A DNA stretch of 64,000 bases from Cytobacillus sp. NCCP-133 (lineage in GTDB: Bacteria > Bacillota > Bacilli > Bacillales > Cytobacillaceae): assembly GCF_026011715.1 (NCBI RefSeq), contig NZ_BRVM01000002.1, forward strand, positions 1 through 64,000, given 5' to 3'. Positions 33,365 to 42,792 of this stretch are shown piece by piece. The translations under genes and the position numbers were made by a program. The notes beneath the pieces were generated by a model. The model ran no database searches and was not told the DNA's origin. It saw only the letters and a program-made list of their open reading frames with translations. Within the stretch, counting starts at the first letter, position 1. Every line of letters begins with the position of its first letter.

Positions 33365-33931
33365 ATGGCTAAAAAGAAGGAGACCTACAAGGATCACCTC
33401 AATAAGACGGTGGCAGAAATCCTAGCGATGGAACGTAGGAAGAGACGGCTACCTGCTATGGCAGTGTATCTAAATAACTTTGATATGTCCGTGCAGGATG
33501 TGGCTGAACTTCTGGATATACCAGAGGGAACAGCAAAGGACTGGTCAAGCAAGGACGAATGGCATAAGACCAGAGAAGAAATAAAAGAAAATATAAAAAA
33601 TAAAATGAAAGTATCAGCAGAGACCGAGCATGTTCAACTATACGGAATTATCCTTTCTAACCTACTTCATAAGTTTATGGAGGCTTCAATGAATCCTAAT
33701 GTGAAGGTTATGGATATAAGGGATATGAAATTCCTTGCTGAAGCATTAGAGAAGAATTATAAAATTCTTGGTTTATTGAATGTTATTGAAGAGCCTGTTC
33801 AGAAGGTTGAACATAGTGGGGAGGTAACTCAAAACCATAATGTTTCAGAGTATGAAAGAAAACTAGATAAGTTTAATAGTATGCTAGGTATCATCTCTAA
33901 GCCGAAAGACGGTGAGGAGAATGGAGAATAA
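33365..33931 (+). CDS. terS: Terminase small subunit
   Basis: 188 residues, ATG 33365 after AAAGGAGGGG. An N-terminal DNA-binding helix-turn-helix (FDMSVQDVAELLDIPEGTAK), a helical central part and a charged C-terminus are typical of TerS. It recognises the packaging site and brings DNA to the large subunit encoded next, with an 11-base overlap. Confidence 0.8.
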   Translation: MAKKKETYKDHLNKTVAEILAMERRKRRLPAMAVYLNNFDMSVQDVAELLDIPEGTAKDWSSKDEWHKTREEIKENIKNKMKVSAETEHVQLYGIILSNLLHKFMEASMNPNVKVMDIRDMKFLAEALEKNYKILGLLNVIEEPVQKVEHSGEVTQNHNVSEYERKLDKFNSMLGIISKPKDGEENGE

Positions 33932-35228
33932 AAATGAAATACTAAGTTATCTAATGGCTACCATAGTTGATAATAAGTACATACCAGATACCTTCAAAGG
34001 TAAGGAGTTATTTCCAACAGAAAAACAATTGGAAGTCCTTATATCACCAGAGAAGGAAAAACTTTATGGTGGCGCTGCTGGTGGTGGTAAGTCGGTCCTT
34101 CTCATAATGGCCGCTCTTCAATATGTGGAGTATCCATTCTACAATGCTTTAATAGTGAGAAGAACATATAACCAATTATCACAATTGATTGATATGTCCC
34201 ATGTATGGTTACAGGGAACAAATGCTGAATGGAATGAGCAGAAGAAGATATGGCGATTTCCTTCAGGTGCTACTTTGACCTTTGGACATATGCAACACGA
34301 AAAAGATAAATATAATTATCAAGGTAAAGAATACCACTTTGTAGGCTTTGACGAATTAACCCAGTTTCAAGAGAGCCAATACCTATACCTACTATCCCGT
34401 ATCCGTAAGGATAAGGTAAGCATTATACCTAACCGTGTTCTATGCACCGCCAACCCCGGTGGAGAAGGTCACGAATGGGTGAAGCAAAGATTTATCATAG
34501 AAGGTAAAGAAAAAGGTAGGCTATTCATTCCTTCCCGTTTAGAGGATAACCCTCATATTGATAAAGAGGACTATGAGAAGCAACTTGCTGAACTTCCACC
34601 TTTAGAAAGGGAACAATTAAGGAATGGTAACTGGGATATACAACCACAAGGGACTATGTTCGACAGGACTTGGTTCAAGGTTGTAGAGGTTGCTCCTAAT
34701 GATTTAATTCAAGTTTTCCGTTTCTGGGACTTGGCTGCTACTGAAGATAACGGCAAGAACGATCCCGACTGGACGGCAGGGGCAAAAATAGGAAAATCAA
34801 AAAATGGAGATTATTATATTTTGGATTTACAGAAGGTTCGAGGGACTCCCCAAACCGTGCAGGATTTAGTCAAACAAACGGCTATCCTAGACGGCAAGGA
34901 AGTCCCTATTTATATGGAGCAAGAAGGAGGAAGTGGAGGAAAGAATACTATCGACTTTTATAGACGGTATGTATTAGACGGCTATGCTTTCTATGGTATC
35001 AGGGCTACTGGTAGTAAGGAGGCAAGAGCCGTTCCATTCTCCTCTACTGCAGAGGCTGGCAATGTGTATCTGGTTCGTGGGACTTGGATTAATGATTTTC
35101 TTAATGAGATTCATTCTTTCCCTCAAGGTACACACGATGACCAAGTGGATGCAGTGGTTGGTGGTTTCAATCAGTTGAACGAAAACCAACCTGTAAAGAT
35201 AAGGGCTAGAGGCTCTAGAAGAAGATAA
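33921..35228 (+). CDS. terL: Terminase large subunit
   Basis: 435 residues from ATG 33921. ATPase: Walker A GGAAGGGKS at residues 50-58, Walker B HFVGFDELTQF, coupling motif CTANP. C-terminal RNase-H-like nuclease: FRFWDLAATEDNGKNDPDWT, IYMEQEGGSGG and GTHDDQVDAV give the three acidic positions. It pumps and cuts phage DNA at the portal. Frame starts 9 bases upstream at a GTG embedded in the ribosome site. Confidence 0.95.
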   Translation: MENKNEILSYLMATIVDNKYIPDTFKGKELFPTEKQLEVLISPEKEKLYGGAAGGGKSVLLIMAALQYVEYPFYNALIVRRTYNQLSQLIDMSHVWLQGTNAEWNEQKKIWRFPSGATLTFGHMQHEKDKYNYQGKEYHFVGFDELTQFQESQYLYLLSRIRKDKVSIIPNRVLCTANPGGEGHEWVKQRFIIEGKEKGRLFIPSRLEDNPHIDKEDYEKQLAELPPLEREQLRNGNWDIQPQGTMFDRTWFKVVEVAPNDLIQVFRFWDLAATEDNGKNDPDWTAGAKIGKSKNGDYYILDLQKVRGTPQTVQDLVKQTAILDGKEVPIYMEQEGGSGGKNTIDFYRRYVLDGYAFYGIRATGSKEARAVPFSSTAEAGNVYLVRGTWINDFLNEIHSFPQGTHDDQVDAVVGGFNQLNENQPVKIRARGSRRR

Positions 35229-35246
35229 GGAAGGGAGGTTTTAAGT

Positions 35247-36701
35247 ATGGCAAAACCATTTGGATATGTTTCCACAAAAGGAAAGTTTGTTAAGAGTGAA
35301 ATATTAGAGAAGTTCTCATTGAAGGAAGCAGAAAGTAAAAAGATAACTGATAAGTTTGCTAGTCATTATGGATTATACGGTTTAATGGAACCTGTGATTA
35401 GTCCATTATTTCTTTCTACTCTTCTGTATTCAAATACATATCATTACCGAGCAGTGAAAACGAAGGCAAGGGATACAGCAGGCACAGGTTGGGAGTTGAA
35501 ACCTAAGCATAATGGAGCAAGTCAAGTAACAAAGAAAATACTTGAGGATTTCCTTACTGGTTTAAATCCTTCTCCGTCAGTTGTTTGGGAACAGGCTCTC
35601 ATCGACTATGAGGCAATAGGTCAAGGGTTTATAGAAGTAATTAGAGAAGACTATGAGCCGAATGCTAAGGTTATTGACCTTGAACATATCCCTGCTACAT
35701 ATGTCCGTTTCCATGCTGACAAGAATAAAATATGTCAGATAGTAGGAGTAGAATCTGTATGGTTTAAAAAGTTTGGATATGAGTTCGATGTTCATATGGC
35801 GACTGGAGAGGAATTTCCTTTAGGAACTCTTGAAGGAGAAGATAGAGCAAATGAATATATATCAATAATCAACTATTCACCTGACGACGAATACTATGGC
35901 CGTCCTGATGTCCTCCCCGCTTTGGGTGCAGTGCAAGGTGATATAGCACGAAGAGATTTTAATATCGGCTTTTTCGATAATTACGGTGTTCCTGCCTATG
36001 CAGTATTCGTTAGTGGTAACTATACAGACGAAGCAGATGAAGACGGGAAGTATTTAGAGGATATAATCAGAGAACACTTTGAACAAGTCAATGAGAACCC
36101 TCATAGTGTCCTTGTATTGGGAGTTCCAACAAGGAATGGGGAAAAGGTTGAGATTACCTTCCAACCCCTTAGTACGGACATTAAGGAGGCTTCCTTTAGA
36201 GAATACCGAATTGATAACCGAGACGAAATCTTGGCCGCTCACGGTGTGCCCCCTTACAGAATGGGTATTGCTGAGACGGGTTCATTAGGTGGTTCTACTT
36301 CAGTAGAGGCAACAGAGATTTATAAGCGATCTGTTGTTGAACCTCGTCAATCCTTGATTGAAGCGATAATGAATAAAATATTTAAAGAAGCCTTTAATAT
36401 TACTGATTGGGAATTTAAACTTCCAGACCTTGATATTGAGGACTTACAGAAAGACCTGACAATTGCAACAGGTCTTTTTTCTATGGGTGCAATGACACCA
36501 AATGAAATGATTAAATACTTTGGGAAAAAGTTTGGTATCACTCCTTCTTCTAACCCTGCTATGGATTGGCATTACATTGGAGGTCAACCTATTGACGCTG
36601 ATGTAGGTGTTATATCCGATCCCGCTACAACGGCTGAAATAGAGAAGGCTCTAAAAGGATTGAAGGATTCACTAGAAGTGGTGATTAAGAATGGAAACTA
36701 A
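35247..36701 (+). CDS. Phage portal protein
   Basis: 484 residues, ATG 35247 after GGAAGGGAGG. Portal features: LLYSNTYHYRAVKTKARDTA near residue 70, GQGFIEVIREDYEPNAKVID, the PDDEYYGRPDVLPAL motif, and GVPPYRMGIAETGSLGGS. It forms the dodecameric ring for DNA entry and exit. The 3' end overlaps the next gene by 11 bases. Confidence 0.92.
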   Translation: MAKPFGYVSTKGKFVKSEILEKFSLKEAESKKITDKFASHYGLYGLMEPVISPLFLSTLLYSNTYHYRAVKTKARDTAGTGWELKPKHNGASQVTKKILEDFLTGLNPSPSVVWEQALIDYEAIGQGFIEVIREDYEPNAKVIDLEHIPATYVRFHADKNKICQIVGVESVWFKKFGYEFDVHMATGEEFPLGTLEGEDRANEYISIINYSPDDEYYGRPDVLPALGAVQGDIARRDFNIGFFDNYGVPAYAVFVSGNYTDEADEDGKYLEDIIREHFEQVNENPHSVLVLGVPTRNGEKVEITFQPLSTDIKEASFREYRIDNRDEILAAHGVPPYRMGIAETGSLGGSTSVEATEIYKRSVVEPRQSLIEAIMNKIFKEAFNITDWEFKLPDLDIEDLQKDLTIATGLFSMGAMTPNEMIKYFGKKFGITPSSNPAMDWHYIGGQPIDADVGVISDPATTAEIEKALKGLKDSLEVVIKNGN

Positions 36702-37806
36702 AAGAGACTTAGCCCTAAAGCATTATCGTCGGACTATTGCTCACCTTGAAGTTCTCAAGGAAGTGGATAGACGAACCAGAGAAGCCGAGTTAAGGCTTGG
36801 GAGACGTATGGGTTCCATTATGGATAAGGTTAAAGAGGACACTCTTGCTGAACTCCATAGACAAGGTAAACTGCCTACCTCTGAAATAGAGAAGAAACAA
36901 ATAGAAAATAAAATAATGGACAACTCTGAAGACCTTGCAAAGGAAATGTCAGAGGATACCAAGCAAGCCGCTCAACTAGGAAGAAATAGAACAGTAAGTC
37001 ATTTACAAAACAAAGGCTTATCTATCCAACACAATCCAATGCCTGACCGTGTTATGAGAATGATAAGTGAACATACCTTTGAGGCTAGTTCTAGAACAAT
37101 GTCAAATGTGGTCGGTAATGTAATGGATAGTCTTGCCTCTTCCTATGCTGACGGATTAGGGATTGACGATGCCGCTGCTAGGCTAGGTGATACATTCCAG
37201 AATATGAAACAGAATGAACTAACTAGAATAGCAAGAACGGAAATCAATTCATTTCAAAATCTAGGAGTTTATGAAACTAACAAAGAGTTAGGTGTTAAAT
37301 ACCACCAATGGATTTCAGCAAGTGACAGTAGAACTCGTCATTCCCATAAAGAAATAAATGGGGAGATTGTTGAAATAGGTAAACCCTTCTCAAACGGACT
37401 ACTCCATCCCGGTGATCGTTCTGGTCCAATTGAAGAATGGATTAATTGCCGTTGTCGTTTAGTTCCTTATCTTATGCCTGAAGATATGGCTGCTCCTGTT
37501 GGTAAGGATTACTTCTATGAGAAGGACCTTGTTAAAAAGAAACCTGAAGAGAAGCAAACTATCACGGTTAAGCCTGAAGAGGAAGAAAAGAAGGAAGATA
37601 AAAAGGAAAGTCTTCTCAATGATATGACTAACTTCCTTGTAAGTGATGAAGGCAAACCTACGAAGCCTAAGCCTAAACAAGAGAAGAAACCTAAGAAGGA
37701 CAATAAGCGAAAAATGCTTACGAATGTCATTGACTTCTTGATTAGTGACGACGGAAGAAATGCAATAAACCTCTTCACTAAACGGAGGAAGAAAGGAGGT
37801 GACTAA
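36691..37806 (+). CDS. Minor head protein (SPP1 gp7 / Mu gpF-like)
   Basis: 371 residues. The family core is clear: NELTRIARTEINSFQNLGVY, WISASDSRTRHSHKEINGEI, FSNGLLHPGDRSG and EWINCRCRLVPYL. The last 110 residues are an extremely charged Lys/Glu-rich tail with two similar segments (DMTNFLVSDEGKP and VIDFLISDDGR). Acts at the portal vertex during head assembly or DNA delivery. Confidence 0.9.
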   Translation: METKRDLALKHYRRTIAHLEVLKEVDRRTREAELRLGRRMGSIMDKVKEDTLAELHRQGKLPTSEIEKKQIENKIMDNSEDLAKEMSEDTKQAAQLGRNRTVSHLQNKGLSIQHNPMPDRVMRMISEHTFEASSRTMSNVVGNVMDSLASSYADGLGIDDAAARLGDTFQNMKQNELTRIARTEINSFQNLGVYETNKELGVKYHQWISASDSRTRHSHKEINGEIVEIGKPFSNGLLHPGDRSGPIEEWINCRCRLVPYLMPEDMAAPVGKDYFYEKDLVKKKPEEKQTITVKPEEEEKKEDKKESLLNDMTNFLVSDEGKPTKPKPKQEKKPKKDNKRKMLTNVIDFLISDDGRNAINLFTKRRKKGGD

Positions 37807-37809
37807 AGT

Positions 37810-38769
37810 ATGGAAAAAAGAATTGTCTATGCTCCAGTCCTTATTCCAGACCGTCCAGATAGTGACGGTGATGTGGTAACTGCTGAACAGATTGAGAGTT
37901 GGAGTCATGAGTTTATGGCTCTTTATAGGAATGTTGATTTACAACATACCCTCAATAACACAGCCGTTCCTGTTGAGAGTTATATCCTTAAGGAAGATAA
38001 GGTTGTTGAGAGTTTCGGGAAACAAATTTCTTTACCAATAGGTACATGGGTTATGGCCGTTAAAGTGCTATCAGATGAAGTATGGCAAAAAATTAAAGAA
38101 GGTCATTATACGGGATTTTCCATAATGGCAGTTAAGCGAACTGTTATGGATGAAGTCAGTGCCAAAGGTAAAGAAGTGGAAATTCCAGAAGCCGCTATTA
38201 AGCGAACAACCTTGAAAGACTTGGGGACGGATTTGGCAGTGGTATTCGTTTCAATTGTAGACGAACCTGCCGTCCCCGATGCAACATTCTTTGCTTTTAA
38301 ATCTAAGGAAGATACTTGGTTTGATAGATTAAAGAATGCTTTTTCGAAGACTGCTAAAAAGTCTTCTGAAGGTGTAAAGAAGGAGGAGGATACTATGACA
38401 CCAGAACAATTTGAACAATTATTGGCTGCCGTTGGTGCAATCAATACTCGCCTAGACGCTTTAGAATCTAGTTCTACTGAAGAAGTAGTTAAAGCAGAAG
38501 GAGAGGAAGAAGAAGTAGTGGAGGAAGTTGTAGAAGAGACCCCTGCTGAAGAAGTTCCTGCCGAAGAAACTCCAGAGGAAGAAGTTCCTGCTGAAGAAAC
38601 TGAAGAGGAAGATGCTGAAGCATTGAAGGCTCAAATTGCAGAACTGCAATCACAACTTACTCAAGCAACAAAAGCAAGAAGTAAAAAATTAGTTCCACAG
38701 GTGACTACTGAACCTACAGTAGTAAGTAAATCTAAATTTACACGCGACGCATCTGGTCGCAGATTATAA
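37810..38769 (+). CDS. XkdF-like prohead protease with scaffold tail
   Basis: 319 residues. N-terminal 160: XkdF-type putative serine protease region (LIPDRPDSDGDVVTAEQIES, HTGFSIMAVKRT-like GHYTGFSIMAVKRT, VSIVDEPAVPDATFFAFKSK). C-terminal 120: acidic, coiled scaffold-like part with repeats of (A)EEVPAEET and ending KSKFTRDASGRRL. Protease and scaffold appear fused, and an internal start at 38395 may release the scaffold alone. Start ATG 37810 after GAAAGGAGGTGACTAAAGT. Confidence 0.82.
   Translation: MEKRIVYAPVLIPDRPDSDGDVVTAEQIESWSHEFMALYRNVDLQHTLNNTAVPVESYILKEDKVVESFGKQISLPIGTWVMAVKVLSDEVWQKIKEGHYTGFSIMAVKRTVMDEVSAKGKEVEIPEAAIKRTTLKDLGTDLAVVFVSIVDEPAVPDATFFAFKSKEDTWFDRLKNAFSKTAKKSSEGVKKEEDTMTPEQFEQLLAAVGAINTRLDALESSSTEEVVKAEGEEEEVVEEVVEETPAEEVPAEETPEEEVPAEETEEEDAEALKAQIAELQSQLTQATKARSKKLVPQVTTEPTVVSKSKFTRDASGRRL
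38395..38769 (+). CDS. Possible nested scaffold protein (internal start)
   Basis: In frame within the protease gene, ATG 38395 follows GAAGGAGGAGGATACT, a near-perfect ribosome site. It would give 124 residues starting MTPEQFEQLLAAVGAINTRL, i.e. just the coiled acidic scaffold. Comparable nested scaffolds are known in other phages (lambda C/Nu3). Predicted only. Confidence 0.5.
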   Translation: MTPEQFEQLLAAVGAINTRLDALESSSTEEVVKAEGEEEEVVEEVVEETPAEEVPAEETPEEEVPAEETEEEDAEALKAQIAELQSQLTQATKARSKKLVPQVTTEPTVVSKSKFTRDASGRRL

Positions 38770-38787
38770 GAGAGGAGAGGATAGGAT

Positions 38788-39744
38788 ATGAATACTAATA
38801 GTTTAATTGCAAATGTTTTAAAATCTATTACCGTTCAAGGTTTGGCCGCTGGTATTTTATTACCAGAAAAGTTTAATAAATTCGTAGACGAAATGCAGGA
38901 GGATGCAACTGTCCTTGCTAAATCTCGTTTAATGACAATGAATAGCCCTAAGTTACAAATTGACCGTATTTCTTTAGTAGGTCGTGTATTACGTGCAGGT
39001 GCTATCAATGGTGTTCACAATGTTTTAAGTGAGGATCAATATGCTGAATACAATACAGCAATGAATGAACTTATCGCTCGTGAGTTCCAAGCAACCACTT
39101 CTATTTATGACAATGCTCTACGTAGCAACATTGAGAAGACTGCTCTTGAAGGACATATTCTTCAATTGTTAGGTCGTGCTGCTGGTGTTGACTTTGAAGA
39201 ACTTGCTTTCTTCGGTGATAAGTCTAGTTCTGATACTTTCCTTAACCAAACTGACGGATGGATTAAGAAAGGTAAGAATAAAATTTATGGAGCAGGTACT
39301 ACTCCTGACTTTGATAAGGAGACTTCAACTGCTATCTTCAAATCATTGAAGGCTGCTTATCCAAAGCCATACTTAACTAAGCGTAAAGACAAGTTAGCGT
39401 TCCTTGTTTCTTACGAAGTTGAGGAAAACTACCGTGACGAATTGAAAGCACGTCCAACTACTCTAGGAGATCAAACTCTTGTGAATAGCAACCAGTTAGC
39501 ATATGACGGTATCCCTGTTATTTATGTTCCTGTGTTTGAGCGTTCTGCTATTGGTCGTGTTGCTATGTTAGTAGATTTCGACAACCTTGTATATGGTATC
39601 TTCCATGAGGTTACTGTTGAGCCTAGCCGTAAAGCAGAAGAAAGAAAAACAAACTTTGTTCTTACTATGGAAGGCGACGTTCATTATGAGAACGAAAATG
39701 TAGTAGCAATTGCATTGTTAGACCAAGCAAAACCTACTGCTTAG
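38788..39744 (+). CDS. Major capsid protein
   Basis: 318 residues, ATG 38788 after AGAGAGGAGAGG. Sequence includes KFNKFVDEMQEDATVLAKSR, MNSPKLQIDRISLVGRVLRA and VEPSRKAEERKTNFVLTMEG, matching the major-capsid type seen after XkdF-like proteases. Codon use is more biased than in neighbours, as expected for an abundant protein. Expected HK97-like fold. Confidence 0.85.
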   Translation: MNTNSLIANVLKSITVQGLAAGILLPEKFNKFVDEMQEDATVLAKSRLMTMNSPKLQIDRISLVGRVLRAGAINGVHNVLSEDQYAEYNTAMNELIAREFQATTSIYDNALRSNIEKTALEGHILQLLGRAAGVDFEELAFFGDKSSSDTFLNQTDGWIKKGKNKIYGAGTTPDFDKETSTAIFKSLKAAYPKPYLTKRKDKLAFLVSYEVEENYRDELKARPTTLGDQTLVNSNQLAYDGIPVIYVPVFERSAIGRVAMLVDFDNLVYGIFHEVTVEPSRKAEERKTNFVLTMEGDVHYENENVVAIALLDQAKPTA

Positions 39745-39800
39745 GGATTAGGAGTTAATTCTCTTAATCTCTTTTTAATTTAAAGAAGGAGGGATGACGA

Positions 39801-39998
39801 ATGGGTAAAAAATTCAAAGTCACCAACCTTACCAAACAAGTAGTTCGCAGAGGAGGAAAAGTATTCCTCCCTCTTGCTACTGTTGAGGTTGAACTTTTTA
39901 AATACCAAGAGGCAGAAGTTAAAGCCTGTGTTGATTTACATGTAGAAGAGATCAAGGCAGTAAAGAAAACCTCTAAGTCTAAAGAGGGTGATAATTAA
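39801..39998 (+). CDS. Small head/neck protein
   Basis: 65 residues, ATG 39801 after AAGAAGGAGGGATG. Basic N-terminus MGKKFKVTNLTKQVVRRGGK, beta-rich, Lys-rich end. Position between capsid and connector genes suggests a decoration or head-completion role; not recognised by sequence. Stop overlaps the next start (TAATG). Confidence 0.7.
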   Translation: MGKKFKVTNLTKQVVRRGGKVFLPLATVEVELFKYQEAEVKACVDLHVEEIKAVKKTSKSKEGDN

Positions 39999-40447
39999 TG
40001 CCACATATTGAAGAAAGAACAGTACTGTATTATTCCTCTGTTAAGGAGGTTATATTTTACACTGGTGTTCGATTTGACGATTTTAGTTTAGAGAATAAAC
40101 AAGAACTAATTGATTTACTTGGAGAATGGCTCATTGAGGCAAAGGATTATATAGATACATACATATCCCGAAATTTACAAAAGGAATTAGAGATTGGAAA
40201 GATTACAAATATACCCCCTCGCATTCATGACATTGCTACTCGCATTGTAGCCAATAAAGTGGCTCAAGCCGTTGCTCGTAGAACTACCCCCCTTGCAACT
40301 AAGGACAGTGTTCCCACTATTACTTTATCAGACAACATATTCACAGATTCTATAAAACAAGATTTAGACCAATTCATTGTTAATACTTCAAAGCCTACTT
40401 TAAGAATAAGTAGAGCAAGAAGTAAAACAGAAAGAAATGTGTGGTAA
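39998..40447 (+). CDS. Head-tail connector protein
   Basis: 149 residues. Helical region LIDLLGEWLIEAKDYIDTYI followed by IHDIATRIVANKVAQAVARR resembles gp6/gp15-type connectors. Start overlaps the previous stop codon. Builds the neck ring under the portal. Confidence 0.72.
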   Translation: MPHIEERTVLYYSSVKEVIFYTGVRFDDFSLENKQELIDLLGEWLIEAKDYIDTYISRNLQKELEIGKITNIPPRIHDIATRIVANKVAQAVARRTTPLATKDSVPTITLSDNIFTDSIKQDLDQFIVNTSKPTLRISRARSKTERNVW

Positions 40448-40449
40448 TC

Positions 40450-40884
40450 ATGCCTATCAATTTTGAAGGATTTAGTGTGCAAGATTTTGAGGGTTTAACA
40501 AGTGATACAAGAAAAACGGTAAGCAAAGCACTAGAATATACGGCAGAGGATATCTTCGCCAATATCAAGAGGGAAGCACCCGTAGATCATGGGAGGCTTG
40601 CTGGTTCTTTTCAGTTAAAGAAACTCAATGACTTACAATTTCAGATTTATTCTCAGGTAGAATACATTTGGTTTGTTCACGAAGGGACTGGTATCTATGG
40701 TCCACATAATACTCCAATTAAACCTGTTACTTCTCCAGTACTTCGATTCATGATTAATGGAAGATGGATAAGTAAGAAGGAAGTTAAAGGTCAAAAAGGT
40801 AATCCGTTTATGGATAGGGCTTTCGATAAGACGGAAACCAGATTGCAGGAATTTATTATCCGTGCAATTCAAGAAACCACATAG
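40450..40884 (+). CDS. HK97 gp10-like neck/tail protein
   Basis: 144 residues from ATG 40450. Family signature: EDIFANIKREAPVDHGRLAG, YSQVEYIWFVHEGTGIYGPH, and the C-terminal GNPFMDRAFDKTETRLQEFI. Gp10-like proteins join head to tail. No strong ribosome site; coupled to the upstream stop, which lies 3 bases before. Confidence 0.85.
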   Translation: MPINFEGFSVQDFEGLTSDTRKTVSKALEYTAEDIFANIKREAPVDHGRLAGSFQLKKLNDLQFQIYSQVEYIWFVHEGTGIYGPHNTPIKPVTSPVLRFMINGRWISKKEVKGQKGNPFMDRAFDKTETRLQEFIIRAIQETT

Positions 40885-40899
40885 TAGGAGGTGTTGGTA

Positions 40900-41367
40900 A
40901 TGATAGCAAATAAAGCCGCTATACCTTTAAGGTTAGCACTGGAAGAAATACAAGAAAAAATAAAGTCAATCCTTGAACAAGAGACTTTACCTGAAGGATA
41001 CCTTCAAGATGTTGAAACAGTGATACGTGGAGATCGTGCTAGACCAAAACCAGCAACTCCTGTTATTTGGTTATTTACTAATTCTGTTTCACCAGAAGGT
41101 AAGACTTTGGGATTAACCCAAGATAATGGTTTTTCAATAACCTTATCAGTAGTTTATAAAAATGACGACCCTTCAAAGGGATTTTCAATGGCGTCAGATA
41201 TTGCCTTAAGGGCAAGAGAAGTGATTTTAAGGGATAGAAAACTAGGGCTTGATTATGTATCAGATATAAAGGATATAAACACTACCCTATCCAATCCTGC
41301 AATGGCTAATGGAAACTTATACAATGCAGAATGGATGTTTTCCGTAAAGTTCACTTCCAAAAATTAG
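40900..41367 (+). CDS. Tail completion/terminator protein
   Basis: 155 residues, ATG 40900 after TAGGAGGTGTTGGTA. Beta-rich middle (NGFSITLSVVYKNDD) and a C-terminal LYNAEWMFSVKFTSK. Position between gp10-like and major tail protein is that of the tail terminator in siphoviruses. Assignment mainly by order. Confidence 0.65.
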   Translation: MIANKAAIPLRLALEEIQEKIKSILEQETLPEGYLQDVETVIRGDRARPKPATPVIWLFTNSVSPEGKTLGLTQDNGFSITLSVVYKNDDPSKGFSMASDIALRAREVILRDRKLGLDYVSDIKDINTTLSNPAMANGNLYNAEWMFSVKFTSKN

Positions 41368-41383
41368 AGAGGAGGAAATATAT

Positions 41384-42361
41384 ATGTCTAATATTTGTCG
41401 ATATGTAGGTTTATCAAAAGAAACAAGTTATAACATGGCAAGTAATCCACCTGAAGCAAAACATCACATTGATATCGCTTCTTCTAGTATGGATATAACT
41501 AGTGATAAGTTTATTGAAGTACCAACTGGATTAAATAGAACACTTAAACAAACAAGAGAAGGGTTTTCTTCAGCAGGTGGAAACATTGTCTATCCTTTAG
41601 ACGTTAATACTATTCCATTCGTTTTAGGAATGGCTCTTGGCGAGTATCAATATACTCAAGGCTTAACAGTAGAGGACTTTAATACATTTGAGTTTTGGAG
41701 AACCAAAGATTCTCTATTACCTTCATTTGTTTCCCGTATAGGTAAAGACTTATTTGAACATATCTTTACTGGTTGTGTGGCTGAGGGTTTTGATATTGCA
41801 GTATCAGATGTTATTACTGCAACTGTCAATGTAGTAGCAGCACAAGGTCAAAAGACTGCAATTAAATCTGAAGAGGCTTTAAACCTTTTCAAACAATATC
41901 CATTAGCATTTCACGAAGTAACAGCAATGTATGACGGAGTGGATAAGTCCAACCTCATTAAAGATTTTTCTTTATCTTTTTCAAACGGTGTAAGTGTAGA
42001 TACGGTAAAAACAATTGGGTCTAAGCATCCTACTTCTACACCAGTATCTGGTCGTGGGAGTGCAACGGTATCTACTAATCTCAAGTTTGTAGGAACTGAA
42101 GAAATCGAAAAGTATGAAAACGGAACTATCTTTAAAGTTGAATACTTCTTTGATAATGGTGCAGACGGTTTTATCCATATTATCCTACCTGCAGTTCAAT
42201 ACACTTCTGTCCCTACTACTGTTAGTGGTCAAGACGAGATTGTGCAAGGAACTGCATTTAAGGCTTTAGAGGGAACGGTAACATTAGCAAACGGTACAAC
42301 TGTAAATACAGATATTTTTGTAAAAGTATCTAACAAACTAGGAGAGGAGGAGATTTTCTAA
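41384..42361 (+). CDS. Major tail (tube) protein
   Basis: 325 residues, ATG 41384 after AGAGAGGAGG. Beta-rich; repeated substrate is the tail tube. The C-terminal 100 residues look like a bacterial Ig-like extension (GTVTLANGTTVNTDIFVKVS). Stop overlaps the next start (TAATG). Confidence 0.75.
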   Translation: MSNICRYVGLSKETSYNMASNPPEAKHHIDIASSSMDITSDKFIEVPTGLNRTLKQTREGFSSAGGNIVYPLDVNTIPFVLGMALGEYQYTQGLTVEDFNTFEFWRTKDSLLPSFVSRIGKDLFEHIFTGCVAEGFDIAVSDVITATVNVVAAQGQKTAIKSEEALNLFKQYPLAFHEVTAMYDGVDKSNLIKDFSLSFSNGVSVDTVKTIGSKHPTSTPVSGRGSATVSTNLKFVGTEEIEKYENGTIFKVEYFFDNGADGFIHIILPAVQYTSVPTTVSGQDEIVQGTAFKALEGTVTLANGTTVNTDIFVKVSNKLGEEEIF

Positions 42362-42792
42362 TGAACTTAAGAAGTTTAGTAATTAACGGCACGGATCATG
42401 TAGAGGAACATACTTTTGAGGTAAATGGTGGTGAGGTTACAGTGGCAATTCGTCCACTATCTGACGGTGAAATCCACCGTATCAACACTACTCAACAAGA
42501 AGCGAATGTAATTAAAGGTAATCCTGTTACTAAGAAGTTTGAGAATGTGGTTTCTATTAGTAAACAATTAGAGGCTAAGTATAAGGGGGACCTTTTAACT
42601 TGTGAATTAGGTATTGTAGATACACCTAAATGGACACAAGAAGATTTGAAGAAATTACCTGCTGGTTTACCTTCAGCGATTGCTCAAAAAATCCTTGAGA
42701 TTTCTGGAGCGACTAAAAAGAAAGAAGATAGCAAGGTTGAAGAGAACAACGAGGTGGTTCAACAATTAGAATCCTTTCGTGAAAACAACTGA
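42361..42792 (+). CDS. Tail assembly chaperone (G-type)
   Basis: 143 residues. Positioned between tail tube and tape measure as in lambda G. Its last codons read TTT CGT GAA AAC AAC TGA; a second frame (to 43012) opens exactly across this end, suggesting a frameshifted G-T fusion. Confidence 0.75.
   Translation: MNLRSLVINGTDHVEEHTFEVNGGEVTVAIRPLSDGEIHRINTTQQEANVIKGNPVTKKFENVVSISKQLEAKYKGDLLTCELGIVDTPKWTQEDLKKLPAGLPSAIAQKILEISGATKKKEDSKVEENNEVVQQLESFRENN

Noticed and set aside
37459-37908. Antisense frame over the minor head protein tail
   Set aside because: Phe/Leu-rich product is the complement of the Lys/Glu-rich tail; no ribosome site.
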